The notes under the pieces: model-generated
What the model was told of the DNA's origin: nothing
The model's input: only the letters and a program-made list of their open reading frames with translations
Database searches by the model: none
Translations under genes and position numbers: made by a program
Assembly (NCBI GenBank): GCA_963693285.1
Contig: OY848919.1
Span: 8,675,461-8,739,460 of the forward strand
Direction of reading: 5' to 3'
Origin: Xestospongia muta
Taxonomy: Eukaryota > Porifera > Demospongiae > Haplosclerida > Petrosiidae
DNA: 64,000 nucleotides
Shown here: one piece after another, positions 1 through 12,500 of the stretch
Layout: each line of letters opens with the position of its first letter
Numbering within the stretch: position 1 is the stretch's first letter

Positions 1-385
1 ACATAATTTCATTAACATACCATAGTATGCAGCCAATAGCAATAAGTATGTAAGAAGAAAAACCCAAATATATTCCATAAGAAATTGTACGATATCTTCC
101 ATATCATACATCAGCTATAAGACCACCTACTGGATAAGCCAAGGAAGCAAAAGAGTAGAAGTCATTGGAGCCTTTTGACATAATCATTGTAGATTGATGT
201 CTATTGAGTACTGACAGGAATAGTAAAGCAACACGAAATAAGAAGACTTCATATGTACTCATCAAGATGCTCCAGACTAGAACAAGTGTGGCTTTTTTGG
301 ACTTAACAATAGGCAATCGATGATAAAATTCTGTATACCATTTCTTGCCTGCATTATTTCTCTTTATTAGTTGAGAGGTTGACAT
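1..385 (-). pseudogene. POT/MFS-like transporter fragment with nonsense codon
   Basis: Reading the minus strand from 385, an ATG opens a frame with a basic N-terminal segment, a hydrophobic membrane helix (KATLVLVWSILMSTYEVFLF) and a conserved-looking loop ending in YPVGGLIADV. The next codon is TGA (104-106), after which the same frame continues with YGRYRTISYGIYLGFSSYIL to the window edge. In transporters of the POT/MFS type a tryptophan commonly follows the ADV, so the TGA is probably a mutated TGG. The gene is cut by the window start. It could be a pseudogene, a polymorphism or a sequencing error. The family call rests on the loop motif and helices only. Confidence 0.5.
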
Positions 386-945
386 CTTATCACTATCATT
401 TGAAAGAGATGACTGTTCATATACCTATACAATTTTAGTGGATAATCAATGACCACCTGTGCCATCATAGTAGACAGAATTAAAAATAACATAAGATGTT
501 TAAGTGTGTTTCTGTACTATCTACTACATCAGGCAGCCAATAATGCTACCTATGTAAGAATGACACGATGTTTTTTCTTCTTAAGTAGTGCCAATAACAT
601 GTCAAGCACAAAGTCACATTTTGCTGTGTTGTAGGAGGTGTGGATCAGTTTAATACACCACACTTTCTGCTGGACTGTATGTCCTACCTTCTTATTCCTC
701 TTATTTTATTTGTCTCCCACAACTGTAAAAACATTTTAAAGATTATTTTTACATTGAAACTTATTATTTCACATAAGGTATCTGCTTTCAGAAATATTAC
801 TTAAACAAATTTAAGTAGTGATTTGCCAGAGCTTGAAAGTATATCTTATTCCAGAGATTTTGTTTTGCAAAAGACAACCGAGACAATACTAGAAACAAGA
901 AGATATAAAGGAAAGGTGACATTGCCTTCTAATAAACATATAACC
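386..945. other. Intergenic, nothing recognised
   Basis: AT-rich sequence on both strands with only short chance frames. It contains the probable 5' flank of the transporter fragment. No repeat or RNA gene was seen. Confidence 0.4.
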
Positions 946-949
946 TATC

Positions 950-1230
950 TTATTATAATTTTGACAAGATTGTATCAGCTAAATCTTGTTAATCTAAGTT
1001 AACTCTCAAAATATCTATAAATTTCATCACAATGTTAGCATCATACTTGACACAACTCCTAAGATCACTGAAAATAGCTTTAAGACATTCTTCATTTCTA
1101 TTCCCAGAGGCTTGTCTTTCACTCTCTCATAAACATTGTCAGACAGATTTTTTTGTACAGACCTTCCTTTCAAGAACAAGATGGTCAACACTTGATTCAA
1201 TAACAATGTCAATTCTTAGACTTAAAAATA
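950..1230 (-). pseudogene. Decayed death-fold (CARD-like) domain
   Basis: Combining two minus-strand frames gives a run resembling the death-fold exon at 50376-50702: a start like IVIESSVDHLVLERKVCTKK, then YERVKDK, then LKAIFSDLRSCVKYDANIVM, then QDLADTIL. The order and spacing of hydrophobic positions match that exon, but the frame changes at least twice and stops interrupt it. No ankyrin/ROCO part is present next to it. It is most simply a relic of a partial gene duplication. The match is to another gene of this window; assignment to the death-fold superfamily is inference from helix pattern. Confidence 0.5.
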
Positions 1231-2060
1231 TCTTAGTCATGCTACAGCACAAAGGAAAAGAATTATCTATAAACAGGGGATATGGTATTTAAAAGATATA
1301 GTGTTTACACCCCAATGAGATGATGACTGACTACTATTGTCTTTTACAAAATCATGAAGACATTAGCAAATCTGAAAAATGACAAACTCAACAACTATAT
1401 TACAAGGCAAGACTATGAATAATATTATCATAATTCAGTTCCATACAAATAATATAGTAGTCAATTGTCATGTCAAAACTACTATACATGTCATCTGAAG
1501 CCAAGACTTTTAAAAAAATCACACACATGTAACTTTAAATGCCATGCTTCTAATTTAAATAAATATGTATTTATGCATGAAGTTTAAGTGACAATTTAAA
1601 TATTGATAGCACACCTATGATTAAAACTGTCAAATTCACTTAATTTCTTTCCTTGGATATTTCTTACAGCACTGCAGGATATGATTAATATGTGTCGTAG
1701 ACAAATGCAACAGAATAAATTGACCATATAGCCTCAAAGAATATAATAAGGGACTTTCATGACACATTTATCTTAAATATGTAATATAACTGTTTAGTAT
1801 TAAAGTAGATTTATAGTTATAACAATAGTTACAACTATCACTTCCTAATTAGTAACACTGTTATAAACAACTTATGCAAGTTGATGCTTTTAAAAGTGCA
1901 AAACGTAGGCAAAATGGGAATACTTCAATAAGCCACACTCAACATAAGTTATTGTTACTTCATCCACAATGTTGGTTGTGACTTTAGTTAGTTATGTCAT
2001 GCACTACATGTTCAAAAGCAACATAGATGAGAACTGTTCATTTGTGGTTTTCACCTCTAT
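1231..2060. other. Intergenic, nothing recognised
   Basis: AT-rich, no convincing coding frame, repeat or RNA gene seen. Confidence 0.4.
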
Positions 2061-2066
2061 CATAAC

Positions 2067-2165
2067 ATGTGTGAAGCAGTTGTTGTAGAGGTTTTAGAAT
2101 GTGATAGAGAGCCACAAAACAAAAAGGACAGACATGCTCTTACTATGAAAAGGATCTATGAAAAG
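2067..2165 (+). pseudogene. Possible HIRAN-like domain remnant
   Basis: A plus-strand frame reads CEAVVVEVLECDREPQNKKD followed by RHALTMKR. This resembles the first strand and loop of HIRAN-like domains common in sponge and cnidarian proteins (pattern L.C.RE..N..D.YAVAV). The following sequence does not continue the domain (no VGH.P motif seen), so at best it is an exon stub. Low confidence; it may be chance. Confidence 0.25.
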
Positions 2166-2698
2166 GATCGGAAGAATCACTGGACACTTACAAAGAAAAA
2201 TATGATAAGTTGGTATGTTGCAAAGAGGAAGATGTATCTGTTGTTGAGTTACTGAGATGTGCTGTTGACTTATCTCAAGGAAGCATTGACCTATTATTTT
2301 CTGTACTATTGCATGTTCCTCTTATAATAATATTATTATTCATATTTTCTACAATTCATTAATGATTTATATATTGTTAAAATATTTTGTGCAAACTATT
2401 TTCTTGATTAGGGGCTACTACAGAAATATTTTTACTAATAATACAGTTCACAATATACATTCATGTCACCAGCAAATACATCTACAAATAACCATTTAAT
2501 CCTTTGTTTATGAACCTAATATTCAGTTAAAAAACTTACTCTATTAAAACCTCAGTACTTAGCATTAGCAAACTAACTAAAATGTTTTCACCACTATGGT
2601 CACAATGTACTCACGAAGGAATACTATACTTACTGGCTGTTCTGACAAAACAATCAAAAACATTGCTAAATAATTTATTATTATTTTGTAGCTCTAAG

Positions 2699-2982
2699 AT
2701 ATGGAGTGCCATTTGTGTCAAAATTGATTTACTTTTAATGCACATTATTTGTTAAATAAATTGTGATTTACTAAATAATGCAAGAACTTTTTAATAAATA
2801 ATGACTTATTTAATATATCAGCATAATTTTCCAATTTTGACACAAACGGCGACCCATAACCGTTTGTGTCAAAATTGGAAAATTGTCATGATTCATTAAA
2901 TAATGTATGATTTACTAAATAATGTATAATTTATCATATGTCATGATAATTTTCCAGTTTTGACACAAACGGCACCCCATAT
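2699..2982. mobile_element. MITE with long central palindrome
   Basis: Terminal inverted repeats read ATATGGaGTGCC..TTTGTG on the left and end GGCACCCCATAT on the right. The centre carries a perfect 25-base inverted repeat (2825-2849 against 2860-2884, 10-base spacer) that repeats the terminal sequence TTTGTGTCAAAATTG. This suggests two elements head to head, or one inserted in another. The interior is rich in AATAATG.AT tracts. No coding capacity. Confidence 0.7.
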
Positions 2983-3423
2983 TACCTATCATTCCATAGG
3001 ATGGATTTCTAACTCCAATGTTATGAAGGTCATGCATAATATGCACCTAGATTATCAACACGTCACAAAGTAGTATATGATGATTCAAACTTTTAGGACT
3101 ATATAATGTCAAAAGAACCTTAGCAAATGGAAAAATTTGATGATGATGAATGTGAGAAAGAAAGAAATTTGATGGAAGAAGACTACTCTACATCTCTTAA
3201 AAGACATATATCAAGATTGATGTACAGAAATGAAACATGAGGTATAAGGTAACATATACAGCATTAAGTTATCTTGTCTCCGTTTTCAGGTAAGCTGATA
3301 GACTACTAAAGAAAGTATTTGAATAAGAACAAAAGAACATTTGCAAAATAGGTATATAAACGTTTACATATTTGGCTGAGTTAACTAAAAGTGTTTGATT
3401 CACCAATAACTGCCTGTGTTTGG

Positions 3424-3665
3424 TATGGGGTGCCATTTATATAAAAAATAAATGCATTCAGTTGGTACAATTAACAACTTATGATTTATTGAATGATGCT
3501 TGATGTATTAAACAATGTATTATATACTAGATAATGCATCATTTTTAGATAAATAATGCATCATTTATTAGATAAATAAGATGTAAATGAAAAGCTATTT
3601 AATAATTAATGACTTATTTAATAGATTATGATAATTTTCAAACTTGCTACAAACAGCATCCTATA
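3424..3665. mobile_element. Second, decayed copy of the same MITE family
   Basis: The left end TATGGGGTGCCATTTATAT and right end GCATCCTATA are degenerate versions of the ends of the 2699-2982 element. The interior has the same AATAATGCATCATTTA-rich tracts. The terminal repeats are diverged, so this copy is older. Confidence 0.55.
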
Positions 3666-4137
3666 GTTAGGACCAACTTTGGCTGCCAATAATGGTCTGA
3701 CTTAGGACAAGTTTTAGTAAGGGACCAGAAGACCTTAATCAGTCAATAACGTTTTTGTTTGGGGGACCATTTTAAACTTGCTCTAAAACAGTCCTTGCCA
3801 TTATCACTTTTGCTGAATTGAGGTAAAAGATGAATGTTCATCTGGCCTTAACCTTAATTAAAAACTATATCGTTCATTTAAAGAATAGTGCCTTATATAT
3901 AAGTGAAGTTTGTGAATAATGCTAGTGACTACTTAATAACAAAATATTCAAAACAGAAAATATATATCATATTCCATTTGCATGTACAATATAAAGGTTA
4001 CTATTATGCATGAAGGACATTAATTATATTGGTTTTTAATTATATTATGGGTATTACAATCAATTATATGCATGATATTATTATAATAACAAAAAAAAAG
4101 AAACATGATATTGTATTTGTGCATGGAATTAGGAACA

Positions 4138-6553
4138 TTATATCAATGTAGCCAATTTTATGTTTGATAGATCAGCTTCATATTGAATGGAACCATAATC
4201 TTCATATAACCTAAGTAGGCTCTCCCATGTTTTATCATACTTTAACAAAGTTGTGTTTCCTTAAAAATATAAAAATGGTCTTAATAACAGCTACATCATT
4301 TATACCAGCTACAGTCACAATAGCATTATGTCTATAGATAATCACTTTCTTGTATGTGCATATATAATGAAATGCCATATCTTTTTTCTATTTTGATGTT
4401 TCATATTCTGGCTGCTTATTAAATTTAACATGCAATAAAGTTACTACTTTTAGTTTAACAAATACTAATACTCTTACCTATAACAATTAAACCATGTTTA
4501 GCACGTGTAATTGCCACGTTAATTTGATGTTCATCAGTAACAAACCCAAGATTCTCTGTCATCCACTTGTGATCAGGTTGAACTAACTGACGATCTTTGA
4601 TATCATTGATTGGCAATGACCGTACTGTTGTTAATATGACAATGTCATATTCATCACCTATGTATTAAGTGACAACGTTAATCAACATTTTGACAGGCAC
4701 TGACCTTGGCTATCTGTGATGGTTGCAACCTTAGGTTTTGTTTTTTCACTTCTGAGTTTTGAATTTTTCCCCATTAAGTCAATGATTAGCTCTTTCTGGG
4801 CCTTATAAGGAGTTAACACAGCCATACTTTTGTATGATACATTATATTGATTATGTAATTGTTGTATGACTTCCAGCTAAATAAATATATAGCTACAGTA
4901 AGTTACATACAAAATACCAACTTACAACTTTCCAAGCTTCACTGTTGTTTGATTTTGAATGAATATCAACCTTTCCTGTGAACTGTTGACCACTAGCGTT
5001 AGAGTCTTCTACAATATCATAAACAATAATAGGAGACTTCGATTGCCAAAATTTATCAATATTATCACTCAAAGGACGTCGCTCCTTTACAGCTTTATCA
5101 GTCCATAGTTTGTTTTTATAGAAAAGTTCTGAAGGTGGGCGACAAATCATCTCATGCTATATAATAAAAAATTAGCATCTTGTCTTGTTTTTTATATATT
5201 TTTATTTTACAGTATTTTAAAATCTTTAATTTGCCTTAACTTAAGGTCACATCATCAATATACAAGTTTCTTAGTGGTATAAATGTCAGTCCAACAACTC
5301 ACCATTCGATACTGTTTATTTAAAGTTATCATCATGCCTTGTCTTGATTCTGCATATCTTTCAAATAGGGAAATTCCCATTCCACACTCTCTAGCCATGT
5401 GATATTTGATAATTGGCTGAAGTTGTTTATGATCTCCAATAAGTACAACATGATCACATAGACTGGCTGCTGCAATAGTCTCAGGTTCACTAGCCATGCC
5501 ACACTCATCTATAATGCATTGTGCTATTCTTCCCATCTCTGCTAACTTGAGTAGTCTTTTGCTACATGTTTCATTACATGTACACAGAATGATATCATGA
5601 TGATGACTTATCAGCTCTTCATACTCAGCAACTTTGATAGCGCTTTTGTACCTAGATATATATGTATATACAATCAACATAATTTAGTTTACTTTAAAAT
5701 ACTACCTTTCTTTTTCATATGAAGAGGGAATAATATCCATTTTTTCAACAAGTTCTTTATTTTTTAGTCTCATCTCCTCAATTTCTCTGTTGGTTTGTCG
5801 TATTTTAAAATGTAATGCATCATCTCTCAATTCAGGTAAACAACGACTATCAGTATCTTCTTGTTTGGGGTGATCTTCAATTTCTGTTTGCAGTAATGCA
5901 TCATGGCATGGATCAGGATGGTCTACTTTCTCATGAGCACGGCCGTAAAGGCGAATAATTTGAAGCTGTTGACTTTTGGGAAACATAAGATCATTCAATT
6001 GTCTTAGTTGCTCTATTTTTAAGATAGTTGTATAAATAAAGATTTACTAGATACCTGTACTTACTGTGAACAACATCAACTGCTTTATTTGAAGGACAGC
6101 AATAAAGAACACAATTTCTTGAGCTAGCATTTATTTTTGAAAAAATGTATGCTAAGTGTGCTCCTACAACACTTTTACCAGTTCCTGTATTAGAGGAACA
6201 TATAATAACAATAATATTACTGTCTTACCTGGTGGTCCTTGAATTAACTGGAATTTATTTTTAAGTCCAAGATGTATTGCTTGTTTTTGTGCCTCATTTA
6301 GAGAAACATTGCTTCCATCCCAAAGTTTTAGAGCTAAAACATCATGATGAAGGTTTAATTGGTCAGTATTATCTAAAGGATGTTTCAATTGAATTTTATT
6401 GTGTAATAATTATGATTAAAGAGCTGACCTACGATTGGAGAAAGAATGTGACTTAAACCTATTGCAATTTCATCAGCCAGCATTGACCACCATAGATTTA
6501 CAGTAGGATCTTGCAATTCAATAGAACGACATTGCAGACGTTTGAAGACTCGA
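4138..6553 (-). CDS. Helicase C (canonical UPF1-like SF1 module)
   Basis: Nine small exons: 6429-6553, 6229-6372, 6065-6184, 5706-6012, 5303-5651, 4926-5156, 4705-4876, 4478-4657 and 4138-4259. Walker A spans an intron as QGPPG/TGKSVVGAHLAY; motif II is IIDECGMASEPE followed by VLIGDHKQLQP; then LNKQYRM joins HEMICRPPSELFY across an intron; motif V region is GDEYDIVILTTVRS, and motif VI is INVAITRAKHGLIVI. It ends GNTTLLKYDKTWESLL and a TAA at 4138-4140. This module is more UPF1-like (GPPGTGKS) than A and B, and corresponds to the C-terminal helicase of HELZ2. The exon-rich structure contrasts with the large exons of A, B and RNB. Confidence 0.85.
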
Positions 6554-9500
6554 CTGCAAAAAATCTAAATTTAAGTCATAGTTCAAATTGCTTACCTAAA
6601 AGAAACTAGCATTTCAATAATTTGTATTTCACATAATGGCTGCAGATCCAAGTATGGCTTTAGCTCTTGTGATATCCAACAATGACTTCCCATTGCCTTC
6701 ATCTCTAGCAAAACAGTCTTAGTAGTAGCATTCATCCTTTCCTGATACTTCTTTCTGGTGACAACAAAATGAAATACTGCTGTGAGGTCCTTGTTCTGAT
6801 CAGTTATATCATATCGAGCACATACTAAGTCACCTGTCTTGATTTTAATAAAGTCAAAAATATGAAGTTTATTTGATGGAATCTCAAGAGTCAACTGGCC
6901 ATCTGGTTCATAATGTATATCATCTATACAATTACTTACAAGAAATAGTTTTGGCCATTTCAAATTAGCGTTTTTGACTAGTGTAATAACTCGAGTGTTA
7001 ATCCCCACATAGGCAGCTTCAGCAACTAACACCTTACTCCATAACTCAATGTATTCATAAATAGAATGATAACTTTCACGAGATGCTTGTTGTAAATGAA
7101 CCTCACAAAAGCACTCCACTGGATTCTGGTTGTGTTGTATGCAAACTCTAAAAGTTGGTGCTATTTCCAATAGATGTAGTTCAGGAGATGGCAGTGCTTG
7201 CTTAAATGATTTCCCTAACCACACATTAATAACTTCGTCAGTCTGGAAAGTCCTTGCAATGTTATATATCACTATAGGGCTTCTTGTAAATTCTAAATTT
7301 AGTAAATGACTCTGCTTTTGTTTTTGATGAGGTAAATCAGGAAGCTTCTTTATTAAGCTAGAAATTATTTCACGGGAAGGTGATTTCAGACATTGATGTG
7401 CTAAATCCCACAGATCTGAATACACTTCAATTGTATTACTAATGACAGAAGCATTGTATTTAACACACTTCATTTGCTTTTGTGTATATTCTAATGACTG
7501 AGAAATATAGTGAAATACACTTGCTTGAATATGACAGTAACTTCTGCCCCTTGTTACTAGTGATTCTTGACTATTAGTAAAGTTAGCCACTCGAGGATCA
7601 TTAAGTAAGTCATTAGGGCTATTATCTAATGAAGCTAATACAATGTGCCATTTTGGCTCATTTTCATTATCATATCGGTTTATGTTTAGGTCAGAATATT
7701 CAAACTCAGTATTTTCATCAAAGACGACATTATAGCTGGATAAAGGAATATGCAGCTGATAGACTTGATCCTTGACCCTTGGAAAAGGTTGAGATACAAA
7801 TGCTTCCATTTTGATTAAAGCAGTTTCACAGTCCCTTGCTAAACGAGCTTTATGCATGCTTTGCTCATATCTATCAGCTAATTTTCCTTTTAAGTTTAGG
7901 TGACGACATATATCTTGAAGCTCTTTGTGTGTGTAGGAGATAACATCTTTATCGAGTAATGCTAAAACTAGTCTTTGCACTAATATGTCAAAATAACATT
8001 GGATTGGAGAAGTGAAATGAGTATATACATGAACATTTAGGCTATCATGTGCAAAAACACAGATGTTTTCCTCTTTTAGAGTCTCATCAAATTTAGCAGA
8101 AACATATTCTGATCGTTGGACAATCTTTTTTAATACAGCTTCTGCTCTACTCAATTGTGGATACAAATTATTATTCGATAATGCCCAAAGGATGCTTTTT
8201 TGGTGACAATTTTCATAGGCCTTCTTTATTAAGTGAATTACAGAACCTGTAACGATCAATGGCCTGGGAAGCATATTTTCCACTACAGAATACTTTTTAA
8301 GTGCCAAAGAGTAGTCCAGAGTTTCTTGAAAGATGTTTCTAAATTTAGATAAGTTTCCTGCAAGAGGTGGTAGTTGTCTACATAGAAGAGGCATTTGCAT
8401 CAGGTTTTGGCTCAAATATTCAGCTATCCTCAAATTAGCCCAAATCATAATTTCTGTAACAAGGAAATGGGACTGCCAACAGTCATGGTGGTCCCCAGCT
8501 GAGTCTAATACTCCATAGGACTCTATTAGTAATCGTTTTTCTCGTAAAAATATTGCAATTTTATAGAGTAATTTAAGTGTATCAGCAATACCCATTCCAC
8601 CTGTCTTTGCATTAAAGTCAATCAAGTGTTTTTTAATTTCATCATCTTCAATTGGTTTATCATCTAATACGTCCTGAACTACTTTGTATGTTAAACAAGC
8701 TTGTGATGTAACATGTGCCTTTTCAGGATCATTACACACTATTTCATTTATCTCTCCATCCTTTAATACTATAGTAGCTGTTACTGCTAATACATCATGA
8801 GTTGTATTGTAATTGAGACTGAAGATTTGTGTTGCTAACTTCTGTGGTAACATATGAATAGCACTGTCACCCCCATAAGCAGATGTTCCTCTTTTTTTGG
8901 CTATTTTGTCAAGTTGACAATCTTTGGGAATGTACTTGGCTACATTGGTAATAAGTACAGCTAATCTGTAAGTACTACCTTCTTGTAGAGGAACTAAGCT
9001 AATAGCATCATCAATAATAGTTTGATTTGGAAAATCAATAGTAAATGCCTGATCATAATGCAGACCAACGTGTTCTTCTGGTGATATTTGAAATGGTGTA
9101 ATGGTAAACTCATTGTCATCGCTTTCTTCAATATCATGTACGATTCTGAAAAGTCTTTCAGTAAAAAAAAGGCTTGAAGTAAAAGGCAATACTTCAACTA
9201 CAGCTCCTAGTGGCTTCCAATACTTTGGTGACCATCCAAGAATTTGGACAACAAATAAAAGATTTTGTGACACATCAGATGGAATCAATTCTTTAATTTG
9301 AGGAAGTTGGTCTGACTGCAAAGATGACATTTTGAAAATGGTAATGTAATCAGTAGGCATGTAATCTTGATATTGTAATTGCTCTTTTGAAATTTTGGGC
9401 AAGTTAACAATAGCAGGAACTGATTTATCCAAGGGATAAAAGTATATCACGTTATATCGGTCAGCTCTACAAATGTACTTGGTTGGATGCCTTGCTTCTT

Positions 9501-12500
9501 TTAAGAATACAACTTTTCCACACTCTTTATCATCCTGTGTGGAAAACACATGAATACCAACTATATCCCCATCAAATGCACCCCTTCTGTGATTAAATCC
9601 ATTAATTATGATTGGCTTAGTATGCTTTGACATATCAAGAGGAATAGCTTCAGCAAGGTGCTGATTTTTAATGGATAATTCACATATGATTCCTTTCTCT
9701 TCACAACTAGTATCTTTGTGATGGGTCTCAATTTCATTAATCTTGACAATTCCCCACCTGCTTTCTTTCTGTACCTGTGAAATCTGAAGTTTACAGTTTT
9801 TGTATTGTGGTATTTCCTGGATTGTCTTTTGATATGATTTTAAGATGCTATCTTTTGTTATTAATTGCATGTCACTTTTAAAGTCACTTGGTGTAAAGAT
9901 ATCTCTTTGTAGATCTTTTAAAGACTCACATAGATCTTCTAAATTTCTAGACTCTGTGGTTGGTACATAAAATGTTTTAGATAAAACACATCTCCTAATG
10001 TATTCCTTCCAACTAAAACAATGCTTGTCTATTTCTTTTTCTATCTTCATTAAAAGAAAAGGATTACCAGCACACACTACAAGAGATTTAGCACGTGTTA
10101 GAGCAGTGTTAAAGACATATCGACTACATGGAGTCTTAGTACGGTTTGTAGACATCCCATCAGTTGTTAGGGGCTCAGCTGTACTCAAAAATACTGCTTC
10201 AAATTCACGACCTGAATATGTGATATTAAAACTGACTGCATAAAACTACAAGTATAAATCACCTTGAATATCAAATATTGGCAGTACTTCAACTGATTTT
10301 AGTTCTCTGTATTCATTTCTAAGTTTTTTAATGAAATGAGATTTCTATATAAGATATAACATAGTAGCACATAAATAGAGAGTGTACTTCATTACTTGAT
10401 AGGCTGTTGATGCCATTATACAGACTTCTTTGAGAACTGTTTCCCCCCATCCTTGTCTCTGCCGGTATTCATCAAGATGTTTCAAAAGCAAATCAGCTTC
10501 ATAATGATAACGCTGGTCATCTTTTTCTTTCAAAACACCTTTGTCTAAGCTTGAACATAAAAAATGAAGTGGATATTCAGCTTCAAGATGTGAACATTTA
10601 GCAGCTGTTATCAATGATGAGTCATAAAACAGGTAGGAAGGTAATGAAAGCAATGCATGACTACATCGATAATTAGTGATAAGTGTAGCAATGTGTGTCA
10701 TTGAAATGTCTGTGAGACATTCTGTATAGGTTAAGTGTAATCTTTCAAGAAGTGATATCTTCAGGCCATGTTTCATTGCTAATTCACCCAAAACAAGTAC
10801 AGAAGGACCAACCTACAGATAAAAAAATTGATTTATTGGATTAAAGGAAGTACTGCAATTAGCTTACTTGTTTGTGGTCTCCTGCTATTACAATCTTAGT
10901 ATTCCAATTGGCAAGGCACAATGGAGCTATTGATTCTGGTTCCCGAGATTGTGCACCTTCATCAAGTAGAATGTGAGTGAAAAAACCGTTTTGGATACGA
11001 TCAATGAGGTGAAGGGAGGTTAAAAATGTTGTGACAACCAAGTGAGTCCTTTGAAGTTCATGGTTGAAAAGATTCCTAGCTGTACAATAATAAATATTAT
11101 ACTCTGGATTGGCCTTATAATTCTCATTAGGAATAAGACGTAGGGGTTTTGGACACCATCCTTTTTCATACATTTTTCCAAAATAACTTTCAATAAATGT
11201 GTCAGCAGAGGTTTGATGATGGGCACAGATAAGCACACGTGAATTACAATCATGTTGGAGAATTTGGTAGGCTGTTCGAGCCAATAGTCGAGTTTTACCA
11301 GTTCCAAAAGAACCAATGACTAAAACAGGAGCTGTACAAGATTTACAATTCATTATGGTCTTTAATGCCTTATTTTGACATTTATCAAGATGTATTAAGT
11401 TAGGAAGTGAAGCAATTGGTTTGAGTGGTTTGTCGATGACAGACATATGTGTAAAGTCTTCCACAGCTACTGGTATAACCCTATTCAAAACCTCTAATGG
11501 TAATTTATCAATGGCTTTATGAAGATTTTCAAAGTAAGACCATTTGAGTGTGAAACTCACAAATATGGAGTTGCCCAGGTCAAGTTGTTCTTCCTTTATT
11601 CTAAAATTATGTACAGTTATCTTGGATATTTCTTCTTCAGTAAATGCTATCAATAACGCATCCACACCCCATTTCTTTGGAATATTTCCAGTCACTATGT
11701 CTGCTTTAACTGCTCCAAATGATAAATGCAAATTAACACTCCCTCTGTCTGCACTAGATTGCTTAGCATATGATACTTTGTCACTATTAAGTGTATCACC
11801 AGAGATGATACCAAATCGTACATGGTCTTTTTCATATGGATCTTTAAGCCAATCAATTACAAAGCCAGGTTTTAAGATAGTCACAGTGTATTGGCCATCA
11901 CATCTAAAAGTAACAGATTATAAATAATACCAATGTTGAGTATTTACAGTATTCACAACCTTTTAGAAAGAACACGATCATGTTCTTCTTCTTCTTGACA
12001 TAACAGCTGATGAAATTTTGCCCTGTAGTTTTCTCTACTAAAAGGATCTTCCAACAATTCTTTATCTAAAGTTCTGTGTACATGTTTAAATGCCTTCCCT
12101 TGTAAAGCATTGATTGATGGTCGTATGAAAATATGCTGTTCTGTTTCCTTTTGCACATGCAATGAAGTTGATAGTTTGTCTTCAAGAGTCTGCAAAAATA
12201 GTAAATTCTACAATAAAATTAAAATTGATTTATGAATGCCTTTTAAATGCTTTATGTTTAGTTTCATGAAACCTATCAGGCACATGATCTGGCTTGTCTT
12301 ACAGTGTCTTGTTTATTGCATAAGGAAAGTTTATCAACTATCTAACTTGTGTGTAGGTTTAAAACTTTAAATGAAACAAACTTGAAATGAAGAAAATGTT
12401 CTTCAAATTCAATGGTTTCATTTTTATATTGGAAAAGATATTTTACAGAAACTTTGTAAGAATATGTACTTATTTACTTACAACAGTACGAGCGGTTTGT

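Noticed and set aside
6065..6388. Helicase C Walker A read as broken (GPPGKT)
   Set aside because: The apparent defect comes from reading through an intron; splicing the donor at 6228 to the acceptor at 6185 gives GPPGTGKS.
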